Below are positions 44,899 through 53,835 of a DNA stretch of 64,000 bases, piece by piece. The notes beneath the pieces are model-generated. The model did no database searches. It was not told where the DNA came from and worked only from the letters and a program-made list of their open reading frames with translations. Positions within the stretch are counted from its first letter, which is position 1. Each line of letters begins with the position of its first letter. Position numbers and translations under genes: made by a program. This DNA comes from Butyricimonas faecalis (GTDB lineage: Bacteria > Bacteroidota > Bacteroidia > Bacteroidales > Marinifilaceae), in the NCBI RefSeq assembly GCF_003991565.1, contig NZ_CP032819.1, positions 1,488,001 through 1,552,000 of the forward strand. Reading direction: 5' to 3'.

Positions 44899-46200
44899 AT
44901 GTTTCCCTCCTTACAAAACCTCGGAATATCCTCGTTGAACGAAATGCAAGAAACCTCGCTGAAAGCTCACAGAGAAACCGATCACATCATCCTGCTCTCT
45001 CCCACCGGATCGGGCAAAACGCTAGCTTTTCTGTTACCCTTACTAGAAAACCTCGACCCGGGTAACACGAAAGCACAAGCCATCATCCTGGCACCATCGA
45101 GAGAACTAGCCTTGCAAATAGAGCAAGTATTTCGCTCATTAAAAAGCGGCTTCAAGGTTGTATGTTGCTACGGGGGACACGACATTAACGAGGAAAGTCG
45201 TAGCCTATCATACACTCCCACGCTGATCATCGGGACTCCGGGACGCATACTTGACCACATCACCCGGGGAACAATCGACACGAATTCCATTTCCACGATC
45301 ATCCTTGATGAATTTGACAAGGCGCTGGAATTTGGATTCCAAGAAGACATGGGAACCATCTTTTCGCACTTACCACACTTAAAAAAGCGTGTTTTAACCT
45401 CTGCAACATCAGCCGTCAAAATTCCGGAATTCACGGGACTTCATGATCCACTTGTACTTGATTTTCTGGAAAATGCAGAACCCATCAAGTTAACACTTAA
45501 AAGTGTATACACCGAAAGCTACAACAAACTTGACACACTCTACAAGCTACTCTGTGATCTAGAGGAAGGTCCTACTCTGATTTTCTGTAACTATCGAGAA
45601 CGAGCAGAAGAAGTGAGTAACTACCTATGGGATAAAGGTGTGAACAACGAATATTTCCACGGGGGAATGGAACAGGAAGAACGCGAGCGAGTACTGTGCA
45701 AATTCCGTAACGGAAGTACTTACATCTTTATCTCTACCGACCTTGCATCCCGTGGTCTGGATATCCCGGAAATAAAGTATATTATTCACTATCACCTACC
45801 CGAAAAACCGGAAGCTTTTATACACCGAAATGGAAGAACAGCACGGATGAATGCAGCCGGAACAGCTTTCCTCCTGCTCGAAAAAGATACTCCGCTCCCA
45901 GATTATTTACCTGATGCCCCGGAAACATATTTGCCTGTCGGTAAGTATCCGGCCCCGGCAGAACCATACTGGTCCACCCTCTATATCGGAAAAGGCAAAA
46001 AAGACAAAGTAAACAAAATGGATATTGTCGGTTTTTTATGCCAGAAAGGAGAATTGAGAAAAGAAGAGATCGGTAAAATCGAAGTCAAGGACCATCACTC
46101 TTTTGTCGCTGTAAAACGAGGCAATCTAAGACAACTACTTTCCCTCATCCGAAGAGAGAAAATCAAAAATATGCGGGCTAAGATAGAAATTTCAAGGTAA
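44899..46200 (+). CDS. DEAD-box RNA helicase with DbpA-like C-terminal domain, about 433 aa
   Basis: Motif I SPTGSGKT, Ia PSRELALQ, Ib GTPGR, II DEFD in place of DEAD, III SAT and VI HRNGRTAR identify a superfamily 2 helicase. The last 70 residues (IGKGKKDKVNKMDIVGF, KEEIGKIEVKDHHSFVAV) match the DbpA RNA-binding domain, which targets 23S rRNA hairpin 92 in known members. That suggests a role in large-subunit assembly. The start MFPSLQNLGI (44899) is preferred to a GTG-initiated frame at 44824 that would overlap the patatin gene. Confidence 0.88.
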   Translation: MFPSLQNLGISSLNEMQETSLKAHRETDHIILLSPTGSGKTLAFLLPLLENLDPGNTKAQAIILAPSRELALQIEQVFRSLKSGFKVVCCYGGHDINEESRSLSYTPTLIIGTPGRILDHITRGTIDTNSISTIILDEFDKALEFGFQEDMGTIFSHLPHLKKRVLTSATSAVKIPEFTGLHDPLVLDFLENAEPIKLTLKSVYTESYNKLDTLYKLLCDLEEGPTLIFCNYRERAEEVSNYLWDKGVNNEYFHGGMEQEERERVLCKFRNGSTYIFISTDLASRGLDIPEIKYIIHYHLPEKPEAFIHRNGRTARMNAAGTAFLLLEKDTPLPDYLPDAPETYLPVGKYPAPAEPYWSTLYIGKGKKDKVNKMDIVGFLCQKGELRKEEIGKIEVKDHHSFVAVKRGNLRQLLSLIRREKIKNMRAKIEISR

Positions 46201-46232
46201 ATACTCCAGGCAAGTTTAAGAGGAAGAGGCTC

Positions 46233-47006
46233 TCAACTTATATATTCTTTCATTTTTTCCACGATCTTCGGATTACCCGACAATATCGCGATTCCCCGAT
46301 CATCCCGGAATGGTTCAACATGTCCACCTGCCTCTTCCACGATAAGCACTCCGGCACATACATCCCAGAGTTTCAACCCCAATTCCCAATACCCATCCAG
46401 AAATCCGGCCGCCACCCCGCAAAGATCGTAAGCGGCAGAACCCATACGCCGTATTCCTCGCAAATGTGGCAAAATACGACTTAGATTATCGATATTATTC
46501 ACGGGGTGTATTCCTTTGTCGTAAGGAAAACCGGTGGCTAAAACCGATCGATCGAGTTCTGTTTTATCAGAAACATGGATTAGAACATGATTCAAGAAAG
46601 CCCCTTTCCCCCGGATAGCCGTGTACAACTCGTCCAAGTAAGGAGCGTACACCACGCCGAGTAAAGTTTCTCCTCGATATTGTAGCCCGATAGACACGCA
46701 AAACACGGGTAACCCCTGACTGTAATTATTTGTCCCATCCAACGGGTCCACCACCCACAGATAGTCGCTATGAGCGTCATGCTCCCCACTTTCTTCCCCC
46801 AATACACTATGATCTGGAAAACACGTACCTATCCGCTCGATCAGCATGGATTCACTTAGTTTGTCCACCTTCGTCACGACATCATGCACCGTTGACTTCG
46901 TTTCTATATCCAAATGACCGCTTCTGAAGTAAGACCGTTGTACTTCTCCAACTTCCTTTGCCCACGCAACCGCAAGCTCCAACGTGTTTTCCAAATCAAT
47001 ATTCAT
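46233..47006 (-). CDS. Inositol monophosphatase family protein, 257 aa
   Basis: Motifs DPLDGTNNY (metal and phosphate site) and WDVCAGVLIVEEAGG, plus the GEES segment, identify a Li+-sensitive inositol monophosphatase/SuhB-type phosphatase. Bacterial relatives act on inositol phosphates, 3'-phosphoadenosine phosphate or sugar phosphates; the exact substrate cannot be told. It is the last gene of the argS operon, 5 bases after the FKBP-like gene, and converges on the helicase. Confidence 0.92.
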   Translation of the reverse strand: MNIDLENTLELAVAWAKEVGEVQRSYFRSGHLDIETKSTVHDVVTKVDKLSESMLIERIGTCFPDHSVLGEESGEHDAHSDYLWVVDPLDGTNNYSQGLPVFCVSIGLQYRGETLLGVVYAPYLDELYTAIRGKGAFLNHVLIHVSDKTELDRSVLATGFPYDKGIHPVNNIDNLSRILPHLRGIRRMGSAAYDLCGVAAGFLDGYWELGLKLWDVCAGVLIVEEAGGHVEPFRDDRGIAILSGNPKIVEKMKEYIS

Positions 47007-47011
47007 AGCTT

Positions 47012-48028
47012 TTAGTCCTTTTGGGGATTTTTTTTGGTAAATATCACTTTAACCTTATATAAAAGTGTCGCATAAGGAGGTATCAAATATTGCCCTTCAT
47101 AACTTTTTACCCCATTATAACCATATCCCATACCTGAAGGAACAAGAATATAAGCCTCCTCGTCAACCTTCAGTTTTACAACTCCTCGCTTGAAACCCTC
47201 AATCAAATTCGGGACATATAGTGTAACTTTTTCATCATCTTTCATCTCGGTAATCGCACGAAATTTATCATTGATTTCGTCCAAAATATAAGCATCATAA
47301 TGTATAGTAACACTATCTGTTAATTCCACCTGTTGCTTATCAGTCTCAACATGTATTTTTGCTACTTGTGTAATTGTATCTTTGCCACTTTCTTCATTTA
47401 AAGGTAATTGTATGGGCTGTTCTTGTATCTCATCTTTTACTGATTCTAGAAAATTTTCTATCAATTTATTCTCATAAGCCAGCAAAGACATATCTTTAAT
47501 CACTTTTTCTACCGTATATTCGTAATAGGAATAAGTCGTATTTCCAAAAAATCCAGGAGTCAGACTAGAATAAAGAGCTTCTGCTTTTGTTCCCTCCGGA
47601 ATATAGGCAAAAACATCAGCCATTGGATTTAGTTCATTCTCATCCTCCTTCATAAACATATAGATAGGACCACCTAAAGCAACAAGTGGGGTCACATCAA
47701 CACCAACAGCAAGATACTTATCAGAGGTATCTAATACTGTCCCATCAAGGGTTTTTCGAACATAATTATACAAGACAAAATCCCCATTCCCTGCAGTCAT
47801 GCCATTCTCTTTGTAATTAAATACATATGCATTAGCAACAAAATTCTTTCCCCCGATCGAACCTTCATATTCAAAAAACTGCTTTGGACTTTTATCTTTT
47901 ACATACTCAGCCAACTTTTCCTTTTCTTTCTCATGTTCTCCAAACCAATCATAACTATCGTCATCAGAACACCCCATGAAACCACTTGCCAGCAAAGCAA
48001 GCAACACAATTAAATAATTACTTTTCAT
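47012..48028 (-). CDS. FKBP-like lipoprotein (copy A), 338 aa
   Basis: A lipoprotein signal ends at Cys20 (LALLASGFMGC). The C-terminal region resembles an FKBP-type peptidyl-prolyl isomerase domain (LIEGFKRGVVKLKVDEEAYI, then MGYGYNG and LIPPYATLLYKVKV). The VPSGMGYG and IPPYATL segments correspond to the FKBP ligand loops, with some usual aromatic residues missing. A second, poorly preserved copy of the fold may precede it (about 60-190), as in other Bacteroidota envelope FKBPs such as GldI-type proteins. It lies 32 bases after its paralogue. Confidence 0.75.
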   Translation of the reverse strand: MKSNYLIVLLALLASGFMGCSDDDSYDWFGEHEKEKEKLAEYVKDKSPKQFFEYEGSIGGKNFVANAYVFNYKENGMTAGNGDFVLYNYVRKTLDGTVLDTSDKYLAVGVDVTPLVALGGPIYMFMKEDENELNPMADVFAYIPEGTKAEALYSSLTPGFFGNTTYSYYEYTVEKVIKDMSLLAYENKLIENFLESVKDEIQEQPIQLPLNEESGKDTITQVAKIHVETDKQQVELTDSVTIHYDAYILDEINDKFRAITEMKDDEKVTLYVPNLIEGFKRGVVKLKVDEEAYILVPSGMGYGYNGVKSYEGQYLIPPYATLLYKVKVIFTKKNPQKD

Positions 48029-48060
48029 TTTTCGTTTCTATTTAGCTGTTATTTTTCAAA

Positions 48061-49107
48061 TCATTCTTCTTCCGTTTTAGGCGGAACTACTTTGCGAATC
48101 CGTATCCAATACCACAACGTTGAATATGGAGGAATTAAATATTGTTTTAACTTCGTACGATCTCGAAAAGTTATTTCCCGGGTTGTACCCCCTGCCCCGT
48201 AGGCCATTCCATAAGGCACAATAACATGTGCAGAATCCCCAGCTTGTAAACGCTGTAATCCTTTTACCAACCCTGCCGGATAATTTCTCTGCCAAGTCTC
48301 ATTAAATAAGAAATAAATAGAATCACGCCCCATACTTCTCAACACCCGATTCTGCAACCCCACATCATCCAACAATCCGTAATCCATTTCCAACAAAACA
48401 GAATCCCCCACTTGAATATTCCGATCACCCGCACCTTTCTCCACAATAGCGGTATAAGTAACGGTATCCCGCTCCGTAACCGACGTAATTTCATACGTAG
48501 GAAAATCCTCATAAGGCTTTCTCACAAAAAAACTACTCCCCAAATAACTTTGAATCAACTCATATTCATTTACTTTCACATCGTTAATGAGCTTATGCGC
48601 TTTTAACTTATAATGTAACGGTTTCCCATAATTATTTTTATCTCCGGCCAAAATAGAGGGTACAATCATTTCCCCTCCCGTACTTCCTACACCAATATGT
48701 CGAAACGCTTCCGCCACATAATCATATTTCTTTACCGTGTCATAACGATAAAGTACCGGTCCTCCAAAGGCATAAGTGAACGTGGAATCCCCCTGTTCGG
48801 GAGACGTCGTATCCAATTTAGCTCCATTCAGATAAAATTTCTCGTAATCCATCAACACCCACCCTGTATCTTTAGCCACCTCACCACTATTATCGTAATT
48901 GAAAATAAAAACCGTATCGATCAACATACCATGCACACTATAATACTCAAGATAAAGAATAGGCGTGGTAATCTGACTCAGGTACTCGTGAATAGCAATC
49001 TTCTCATTTTCCAATGTATCAATCAAATCGAGCTCCTCTTCATCGTTATTACAACCGAAGAAAGTCAACGCAAACAAACTGCTTAATAGAATCAGAAATT
49101 TATTCAT
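48061..49107 (-). CDS. FKBP-like lipoprotein (copy B), 348 aa
   Basis: A lipoprotein signal ends at Cys19 (SLFALTFFGC). The layout is the same as the neighbouring paralogue: an N-terminal half beginning with an acidic EEELDLIDTLENEKIAI helix, then a C-terminal FKBP-like domain (GLVKGLQRLQAGDSAHVIVP, MAYGAGGT, LIPPYSTLWYWIRI). Located in the envelope, it may assist folding of outer-membrane or surface proteins; isomerase activity is untested. It lies 4 bases after the PHP phosphatase gene. Confidence 0.75.
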   Translation of the reverse strand: MNKFLILLSSLFALTFFGCNNDEEELDLIDTLENEKIAIHEYLSQITTPILYLEYYSVHGMLIDTVFIFNYDNSGEVAKDTGWVLMDYEKFYLNGAKLDTTSPEQGDSTFTYAFGGPVLYRYDTVKKYDYVAEAFRHIGVGSTGGEMIVPSILAGDKNNYGKPLHYKLKAHKLINDVKVNEYELIQSYLGSSFFVRKPYEDFPTYEITSVTERDTVTYTAIVEKGAGDRNIQVGDSVLLEMDYGLLDDVGLQNRVLRSMGRDSIYFLFNETWQRNYPAGLVKGLQRLQAGDSAHVIVPYGMAYGAGGTTREITFRDRTKLKQYLIPPYSTLWYWIRIRKVVPPKTEEE

Positions 49108-49111
49108 TATA

Positions 49112-49957
49112 CTACTTATTATCTATTGGTACTTCTACCCATGCACCTTGATGCAAACGCATCGTGCTCTTTATTCCGACTTCCCGCAACCACTCGAATG
49201 CCAACGCCCGATTGTCATTTATCAACTGGGGCAAATGAGCATCAGAATTCACCATTACGGGAATATTCAACTCTTTCAACCACTTGAAATACTTCACGTT
49301 CGGGAACATCATTCCCTTTCTCGTGTATGCCTTCGTGTTCACCTCTACCATAACCCCTTTTTCCGCTATCAAGGACATATAATCCCACAACAACCGGTTA
49401 TACCACTCTTGTTCCGTCAACGTGCTATCCATCAGTGAACCATTCATGGATATTTTATCCAAATGCGCCACGAAGTCAAAACCACCCAACTCCACCATCC
49501 GGGAAGATGCCTTGAAATAAGCCTTCACGAGACATTTCAGATCATCATGAAAAACCAAACGCAAGTTCTCCCTAAAATCCTCGAACTTCCCGTCCATGTC
49601 CATCATCTCTCCCGTCTGTTCCTCCGTTACAAGATGCACTGAACCGATACGATAATCCAACGGCAAACGCTGAAAATACTCTACCGCCGGTCCCCAATCA
49701 TCATTGAGATAATCAATTTCCATCCCCCCGTAAAGCTCGATCTGCCCCGCGTATTTCTCTCGCAAACGCTTTATCTCCATCAAGTAAGCTTCTACATTCC
49801 TCTTGCTTAAAGACCAACGAGTCTCAAAAGGAAGCGGTGAGTGTGAAGAGATACCATAACTATGGAATCCCGCCTCGATGGTCGCTTTCACAAAATCCTC
49901 CGCCGGAGCTTTCCCGTCACAAAAATCACAATGACTATGATACGTGCATAAATCCAT
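49112..49957 (-). CDS. hisK: PHP-domain histidinol-phosphatase-like protein, 281 aa
   Basis: The N-terminal metal motif YHSHCDFCDG, the GMEIDYL segment, SVHLV, and the C-terminal NSDAH identify the HisK/HisJ branch of PHP metal phosphatases. These hydrolyse histidinol phosphate in histidine synthesis. No other his gene is nearby, so another phosphoester substrate is possible. It starts 3 bases after the flavin reductase stop. Confidence 0.85.
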   Translation of the reverse strand: MDLCTYHSHCDFCDGKAPAEDFVKATIEAGFHSYGISSHSPLPFETRWSLSKRNVEAYLMEIKRLREKYAGQIELYGGMEIDYLNDDWGPAVEYFQRLPLDYRIGSVHLVTEEQTGEMMDMDGKFEDFRENLRLVFHDDLKCLVKAYFKASSRMVELGGFDFVAHLDKISMNGSLMDSTLTEQEWYNRLLWDYMSLIAEKGVMVEVNTKAYTRKGMMFPNVKYFKWLKELNIPVMVNSDAHLPQLINDNRALAFEWLREVGIKSTMRLHQGAWVEVPIDNK

Positions 49958-49960
49958 TAG

Positions 49961-50464
49961 CTACTCCTTCACCCAAGCATGAACAATTTCGGCCACGTAC
50001 ATCTTGTGGAAATCCTTTTGGCCGTACAGACTATCCACGACTTTTTTATCCAAAAAATCATCTTCCTTCAAGAAGTCGGCATATAATTTTTTACACTCCA
50101 ACACCAACGTAGCCTCCTCGAAAGCCGGATTCCCAGCCTCCGTGAAATAGGGTGTCAACCCGCTTTCCTGCACCTTATTCACGTCACGTCCCGAAACAGA
50201 ACCGCATACATCCAACGCATGACGGTACTTCTCGTCAAAAAACGACAAAGTAAACTCATCTTTTCTCTCAGTAAACTCAAACGTGTAACGTTGCGGACGC
50301 ACGAATACCATCACCACGGGTTTATTCCACAAATACCCCATCGATCCCCAACTCGCCGTCATCATATTGAACTTCTCCTTATCCCCGGCAGCCACCAGCA
50401 TCCAATCCTGCCCGATCAACTTAATCACGTTCTTGTCTATATCTTTCGGTGCAATCTTTTTCAT
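49961..50464 (-). CDS. Flavin reductase-like FMN-binding protein, 167 aa
   Basis: The N-terminal block (GDKEKFNMMTASWGSMGYLWNKPVVMVFVRPQRYT) is the flavin-reductase split-barrel pattern, with the T/S-S-W segment that contacts FMN phosphate. The later FTLSFFDEKYRHALDVCGSVSGRD segment also fits. It probably reduces flavin or uses bound FMN; the partner is unknown. Cytoplasmic. It lies in the argS operon, 20 bases after argS and 3 bases before the PHP gene. Confidence 0.85.
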   Translation of the reverse strand: MKKIAPKDIDKNVIKLIGQDWMLVAAGDKEKFNMMTASWGSMGYLWNKPVVMVFVRPQRYTFEFTERKDEFTLSFFDEKYRHALDVCGSVSGRDVNKVQESGLTPYFTEAGNPAFEEATLVLECKKLYADFLKEDDFLDKKVVDSLYGQKDFHKMYVAEIVHAWVKE

Positions 50465-50484
50465 ATATCGTAAATCTAAAATTA

Positions 50485-52272
50485 TTACATTCTCTCCGGC
50501 ATCTCTATTCCCAACATACCCATGGCATTCTGTATCGCCACGCTACATTGCTGTGCCAGTAACAAACGCAAATTACGCACTTGCTCGTTCTCCTCCTTCA
50601 GGATAGAGTAATCATGATAGAACTGGTTAAATTCCTTTGCCAGTTCATAAGCATAGTTCCCGATCAATGCCGGGCTGTAATTATCTCCGGCCTCTTTCAC
50701 GACCGCGGGCAATTTAGCAATCAGTTTCACCAAATTCTGTTCCTTCTCGGTCAATGCCGTATGAATATCTCCCGGAACAATCTTAACCCCGGCCTCTTCC
50801 GCCTTACGCAAAACCGACTTGATACGGGTATAGGTGTACTGGATAAACGGTCCCGTGTTCCCGTTAAAATCAATCGATTCCTTCGGATTAAACATCATGG
50901 TCTTCTTCGGGTCAACCTTCAATATAAAATACTTCAACGCACCCAAAGCCACTTTACGATACACGTCCTCGGCCTCTTCCTTCGTGTAACCGTCCAGTTT
51001 CCCCAACTCCTCGGAAGTCGCACGAGCCGTGTGAATCATCTCCTCGATCAAATCGTCGGCATCCACCACCGTACCCTCGCGGGATTTCATTTTCCCCTCC
51101 GGCAATTCAACCATACCGTAAGAAAGATGCTTGATCTTGTCGGCCCAATCAAATCCCAGCTTTTTACAAACCAACGATAATACTTGGAAATGGTAATTCT
51201 GCTCGTTACCCACCACGTATATCTCCTGATCCATGTTAAATTCATTGAATCGATCGTATGCCGTACCGATATCCTGCGTCATATAAACGGAAGTTCCGTC
51301 ATCCCGCAACAACAACTTGTGATCCAACCCATCACCCGTAAGATCGGCCCACACGCTTCCGGTATCTTTCCGGTAAAGCACACCGTCAGCCAATCCTTTC
51401 AACACGATATCACGTCCTTTTTTGTAAGTCTGTGACTCAAAATATACTTTATCAAACGAGATTCCCATCATTTTATAGGTCTCGTCAAAACCTTTCAACA
51501 CCCAATCATTCATAGTCCGCCACAAAGAGACCACCTTCTCGTCCCCGGCCTCCCACTTACGCAACATCTCCTGAGCCTCCAACAAAATCGGGGCCTCTTT
51601 CTTCGCCTCCTCTTCCGTCTTGCCCTGCGCCATCAACTCCTTGATCTGCGCCTTGTACTCCTTGTCAAAACGCACGTAATAATCCCCCACGAAATGATCC
51701 CCCTTGATTCCCGTGCTTTCCGGAGTAGCGCCATTAGCAAACTTCTCCCAAGCAATCATACTCTTGCAAATATGAATACCCCGATCATTCACCAAGTTCG
51801 CCATAATCACTTTATGCCCGTTTGCCTTCTGTATCTCGGAAACAGACCACCCTAGAAAATTATTCCGGATATGTCCCAAATGCAACGGCTTATTCGTGTT
51901 CGGTGAAGAGTATTCAATCATGTAAGTCTTCCCGCTAGGCTCCTTCGCGTAACCGTACTTATCCTCTTTTGCCACGTCATTCAACACCTCGATCCAGTAA
52001 GCGGAAGAAATCACCACGTTCAGGAATCCCTTGATCACGTTGTAGGTTTCCACCTCTTCAATATTTTGTTTCAAATACTCTCCCAGCTCTTTAGCCGTTT
52101 CTTCTGGCGATTTTCTGGAATATCGGGTAAACGGGAAAACGACCACGGTCAAATCACCGGCAAATTCCTTCCGGGTTTCCTGCAATTGTACGTCTTTCTC
52201 GGTTAATTCAACCCCATAACAAGCCTTTACGGCCTCCAGCACCTGCTGAGTAAGCATTTTTTCTATCGTCAT
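50485..52272 (-). CDS. argS: Arginyl-tRNA synthetase, about 595 aa
   Basis: Class I synthetase charging tRNA-Arg. The HIGH motif appears as HLGHIRNN after YSSPNTNKPL. The KMSKS-type loop is GKMKSREGT, as in many ArgS proteins with a degenerate loop. The N-terminal ArgN domain (KEFAGDLTVVVFPFTRYSRK) and the C-terminal anticodon-binding helical domain (QFYHDYSIL...LRLLLAQQCSVAI) are complete. The start at 52272 (MTIEKMLTQQ) is preferred to a frame from 52314. First gene of the run argS to inositol monophosphatase. Confidence 0.96.
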   Translation of the reverse strand: MTIEKMLTQQVLEAVKACYGVELTEKDVQLQETRKEFAGDLTVVVFPFTRYSRKSPEETAKELGEYLKQNIEEVETYNVIKGFLNVVISSAYWIEVLNDVAKEDKYGYAKEPSGKTYMIEYSSPNTNKPLHLGHIRNNFLGWSVSEIQKANGHKVIMANLVNDRGIHICKSMIAWEKFANGATPESTGIKGDHFVGDYYVRFDKEYKAQIKELMAQGKTEEEAKKEAPILLEAQEMLRKWEAGDEKVVSLWRTMNDWVLKGFDETYKMMGISFDKVYFESQTYKKGRDIVLKGLADGVLYRKDTGSVWADLTGDGLDHKLLLRDDGTSVYMTQDIGTAYDRFNEFNMDQEIYVVGNEQNYHFQVLSLVCKKLGFDWADKIKHLSYGMVELPEGKMKSREGTVVDADDLIEEMIHTARATSEELGKLDGYTKEEAEDVYRKVALGALKYFILKVDPKKTMMFNPKESIDFNGNTGPFIQYTYTRIKSVLRKAEEAGVKIVPGDIHTALTEKEQNLVKLIAKLPAVVKEAGDNYSPALIGNYAYELAKEFNQFYHDYSILKEENEQVRNLRLLLAQQCSVAIQNAMGMLGIEMPERM

Positions 52273-52366
52273 ATCTCTCAAACTTTTAATACAATATAAT
52301 CCATTGATCTGCAAAAATACAATTTCTTGCTATAAATCCCCGCTAAACCCGAAAAAAAACAGCATA

Positions 52367-52419
52367 ATTTTTCCCTTGCCCTCATGATCTCAAAAAAATC
52401 ACAACAACAAGGGAAAAAT
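52367..52419. terminator. Inverted repeat after the TolC gene
   Basis: A perfect 12-bp stem (ATTTTTCCCTTG / CAAGGGAAAAAT) with a 29-base loop lies between the tolC-like stop (52513) and argS. It probably ends the RND operon. The loop is long and the T-run weak. Confidence 0.5.
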
Positions 52420-52512
52420 CCTTAATTTATAACTGAAATTCACGATTTATGAATTACGATTTACAATTAAAAAGTACCAACCATTCGAGACCGAAATCAT
52501 AAATCTAAAATC

Positions 52513-53775
52513 CTACCGTCCTCCCAAAATTCTCACATACTCCGCGTATGCCACCTTATACTGGTAATTCGCCGAAACCACGTTTGTATAGGCTTGCAAC
52601 CAAGTCACCTGCGAAGACAACACATCCAGAATCGGTAGTTTCCCTTCATTATAACTAAAAGTATTCAATTTCAAGTTTTCCCAGGCTATCTCCAATGTAG
52701 AATTAGCAATCTCCACCTGTTTCCTATTCTCGTTCAACTTCACCCAAGCATTTGCCAATTCCTCTTTCACTTGATCCTCTACTTTACTCATGATCAATTC
52801 CTTACTCACCTCCATCGCACGATTCTGTTTCACGTACTGATGTTTCTCTCCCCAGTTAAAAATAGGCATACTCAACTTTGCAAAAGCCACCGTCGCAAAC
52901 TTCTCGTCACCAGCAACATTAATCAACGGCGTACCCCACGTCTCCTTCACCCCCACGGCAAACTGCGGCAGATATTTGGAACGTATAATCTTGGTCTGTT
53001 GCTTGGTCAAATTAAAATCCTGCACGGCAATCTGGTAATCGGCCCTCCGTTTCAAGGCCACCTCCAACGGTTGCAAACCCGGAACCATCACCGGTTTCTG
53101 AATCGAGTCCGTAATAACCCACTTTTCCTCTAAAGGAACCCCCATCATGATTTTAAACGACTGCATCGCTGTCTGGTAATTCATATTCCGGGTAGACTCT
53201 TGCAACTCCGCCTCCTTCAAGCGAGTCTTCACCATCAACAAGTCCGTCTTGCTGATCGCCCCCTCGTCAAAACGCTTTTGTACAATTCCGTCCAATTCCT
53301 TCACGATCAACACGAACTCTTGGGAGATATAAAACAAACTCTCGTTAGCCGCCAACGTCCAATAACTCACGTCAGCCGCATAAATAATATTATCGGTCGT
53401 CAACTCTTCTCCCAAACGGGCAATCGCTTTCTGTAACCTAGCCGCCTCCTGCTGCTTGCGTACCATACTCCCCGCGTACACGTTCTGCGACAATGCCGCC
53501 TCCACCGAATAATTATTGTGTTTCAGATCAACCCCCTGCATAAATTCCACGTCTTCTATCTGATACGAAAAATTCCCACTCAATTGCAATTTCGGGAAGA
53601 ATCCCGTCTTTACCCCCTTCAACGCGTATATTGCCGCCTTAACAGCCTCTCTCGATTGCTTGATGTCCTGATTATACTCCAGCACCTTCGCCCGGTACTC
53701 CTCGACCGTCAAGGTCTGCGCCTTCACCGTCCCCGCCAATAACAAAACCATTCCTATACTAAATAAAACCCTCAT
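52513..53775 (-). CDS. TolC-type outer-membrane efflux protein, 420 aa
   Basis: A signal peptide (residues 1-19, ending VKA) and two long coiled-coil regions with the repeated outer-membrane efflux pattern (GVKTGFFPKLQLSGNFSYQI, then FNLTKQQTKIIRSKYLPQFA and WVKLNENRKQVEIANSTLEI) identify the outer-membrane channel of a tripartite pump. It is the last gene of the adaptor-pump-channel operon; 60 A/T-rich bases separate it from the pump gene. Confidence 0.92.
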   Translation of the reverse strand: MRVLFSIGMVLLLAGTVKAQTLTVEEYRAKVLEYNQDIKQSREAVKAAIYALKGVKTGFFPKLQLSGNFSYQIEDVEFMQGVDLKHNNYSVEAALSQNVYAGSMVRKQQEAARLQKAIARLGEELTTDNIIYAADVSYWTLAANESLFYISQEFVLIVKELDGIVQKRFDEGAISKTDLLMVKTRLKEAELQESTRNMNYQTAMQSFKIMMGVPLEEKWVITDSIQKPVMVPGLQPLEVALKRRADYQIAVQDFNLTKQQTKIIRSKYLPQFAVGVKETWGTPLINVAGDEKFATVAFAKLSMPIFNWGEKHQYVKQNRAMEVSKELIMSKVEDQVKEELANAWVKLNENRKQVEIANSTLEIAWENLKLNTFSYNEGKLPILDVLSSQVTWLQAYTNVVSANYQYKVAYAEYVRILGGR

Positions 53776-53835
53776 AATAATTGAAAATTGAGAACTGAAA
53801 ATCTAAAATCCTAAATCTTAAATCTTAAATCCAAA

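Noticed and set aside
50581..51180. 199-residue plus-strand frame
   Set aside because: Antisense of argS; His/Leu/Gln-rich composition typical of shadow frames.
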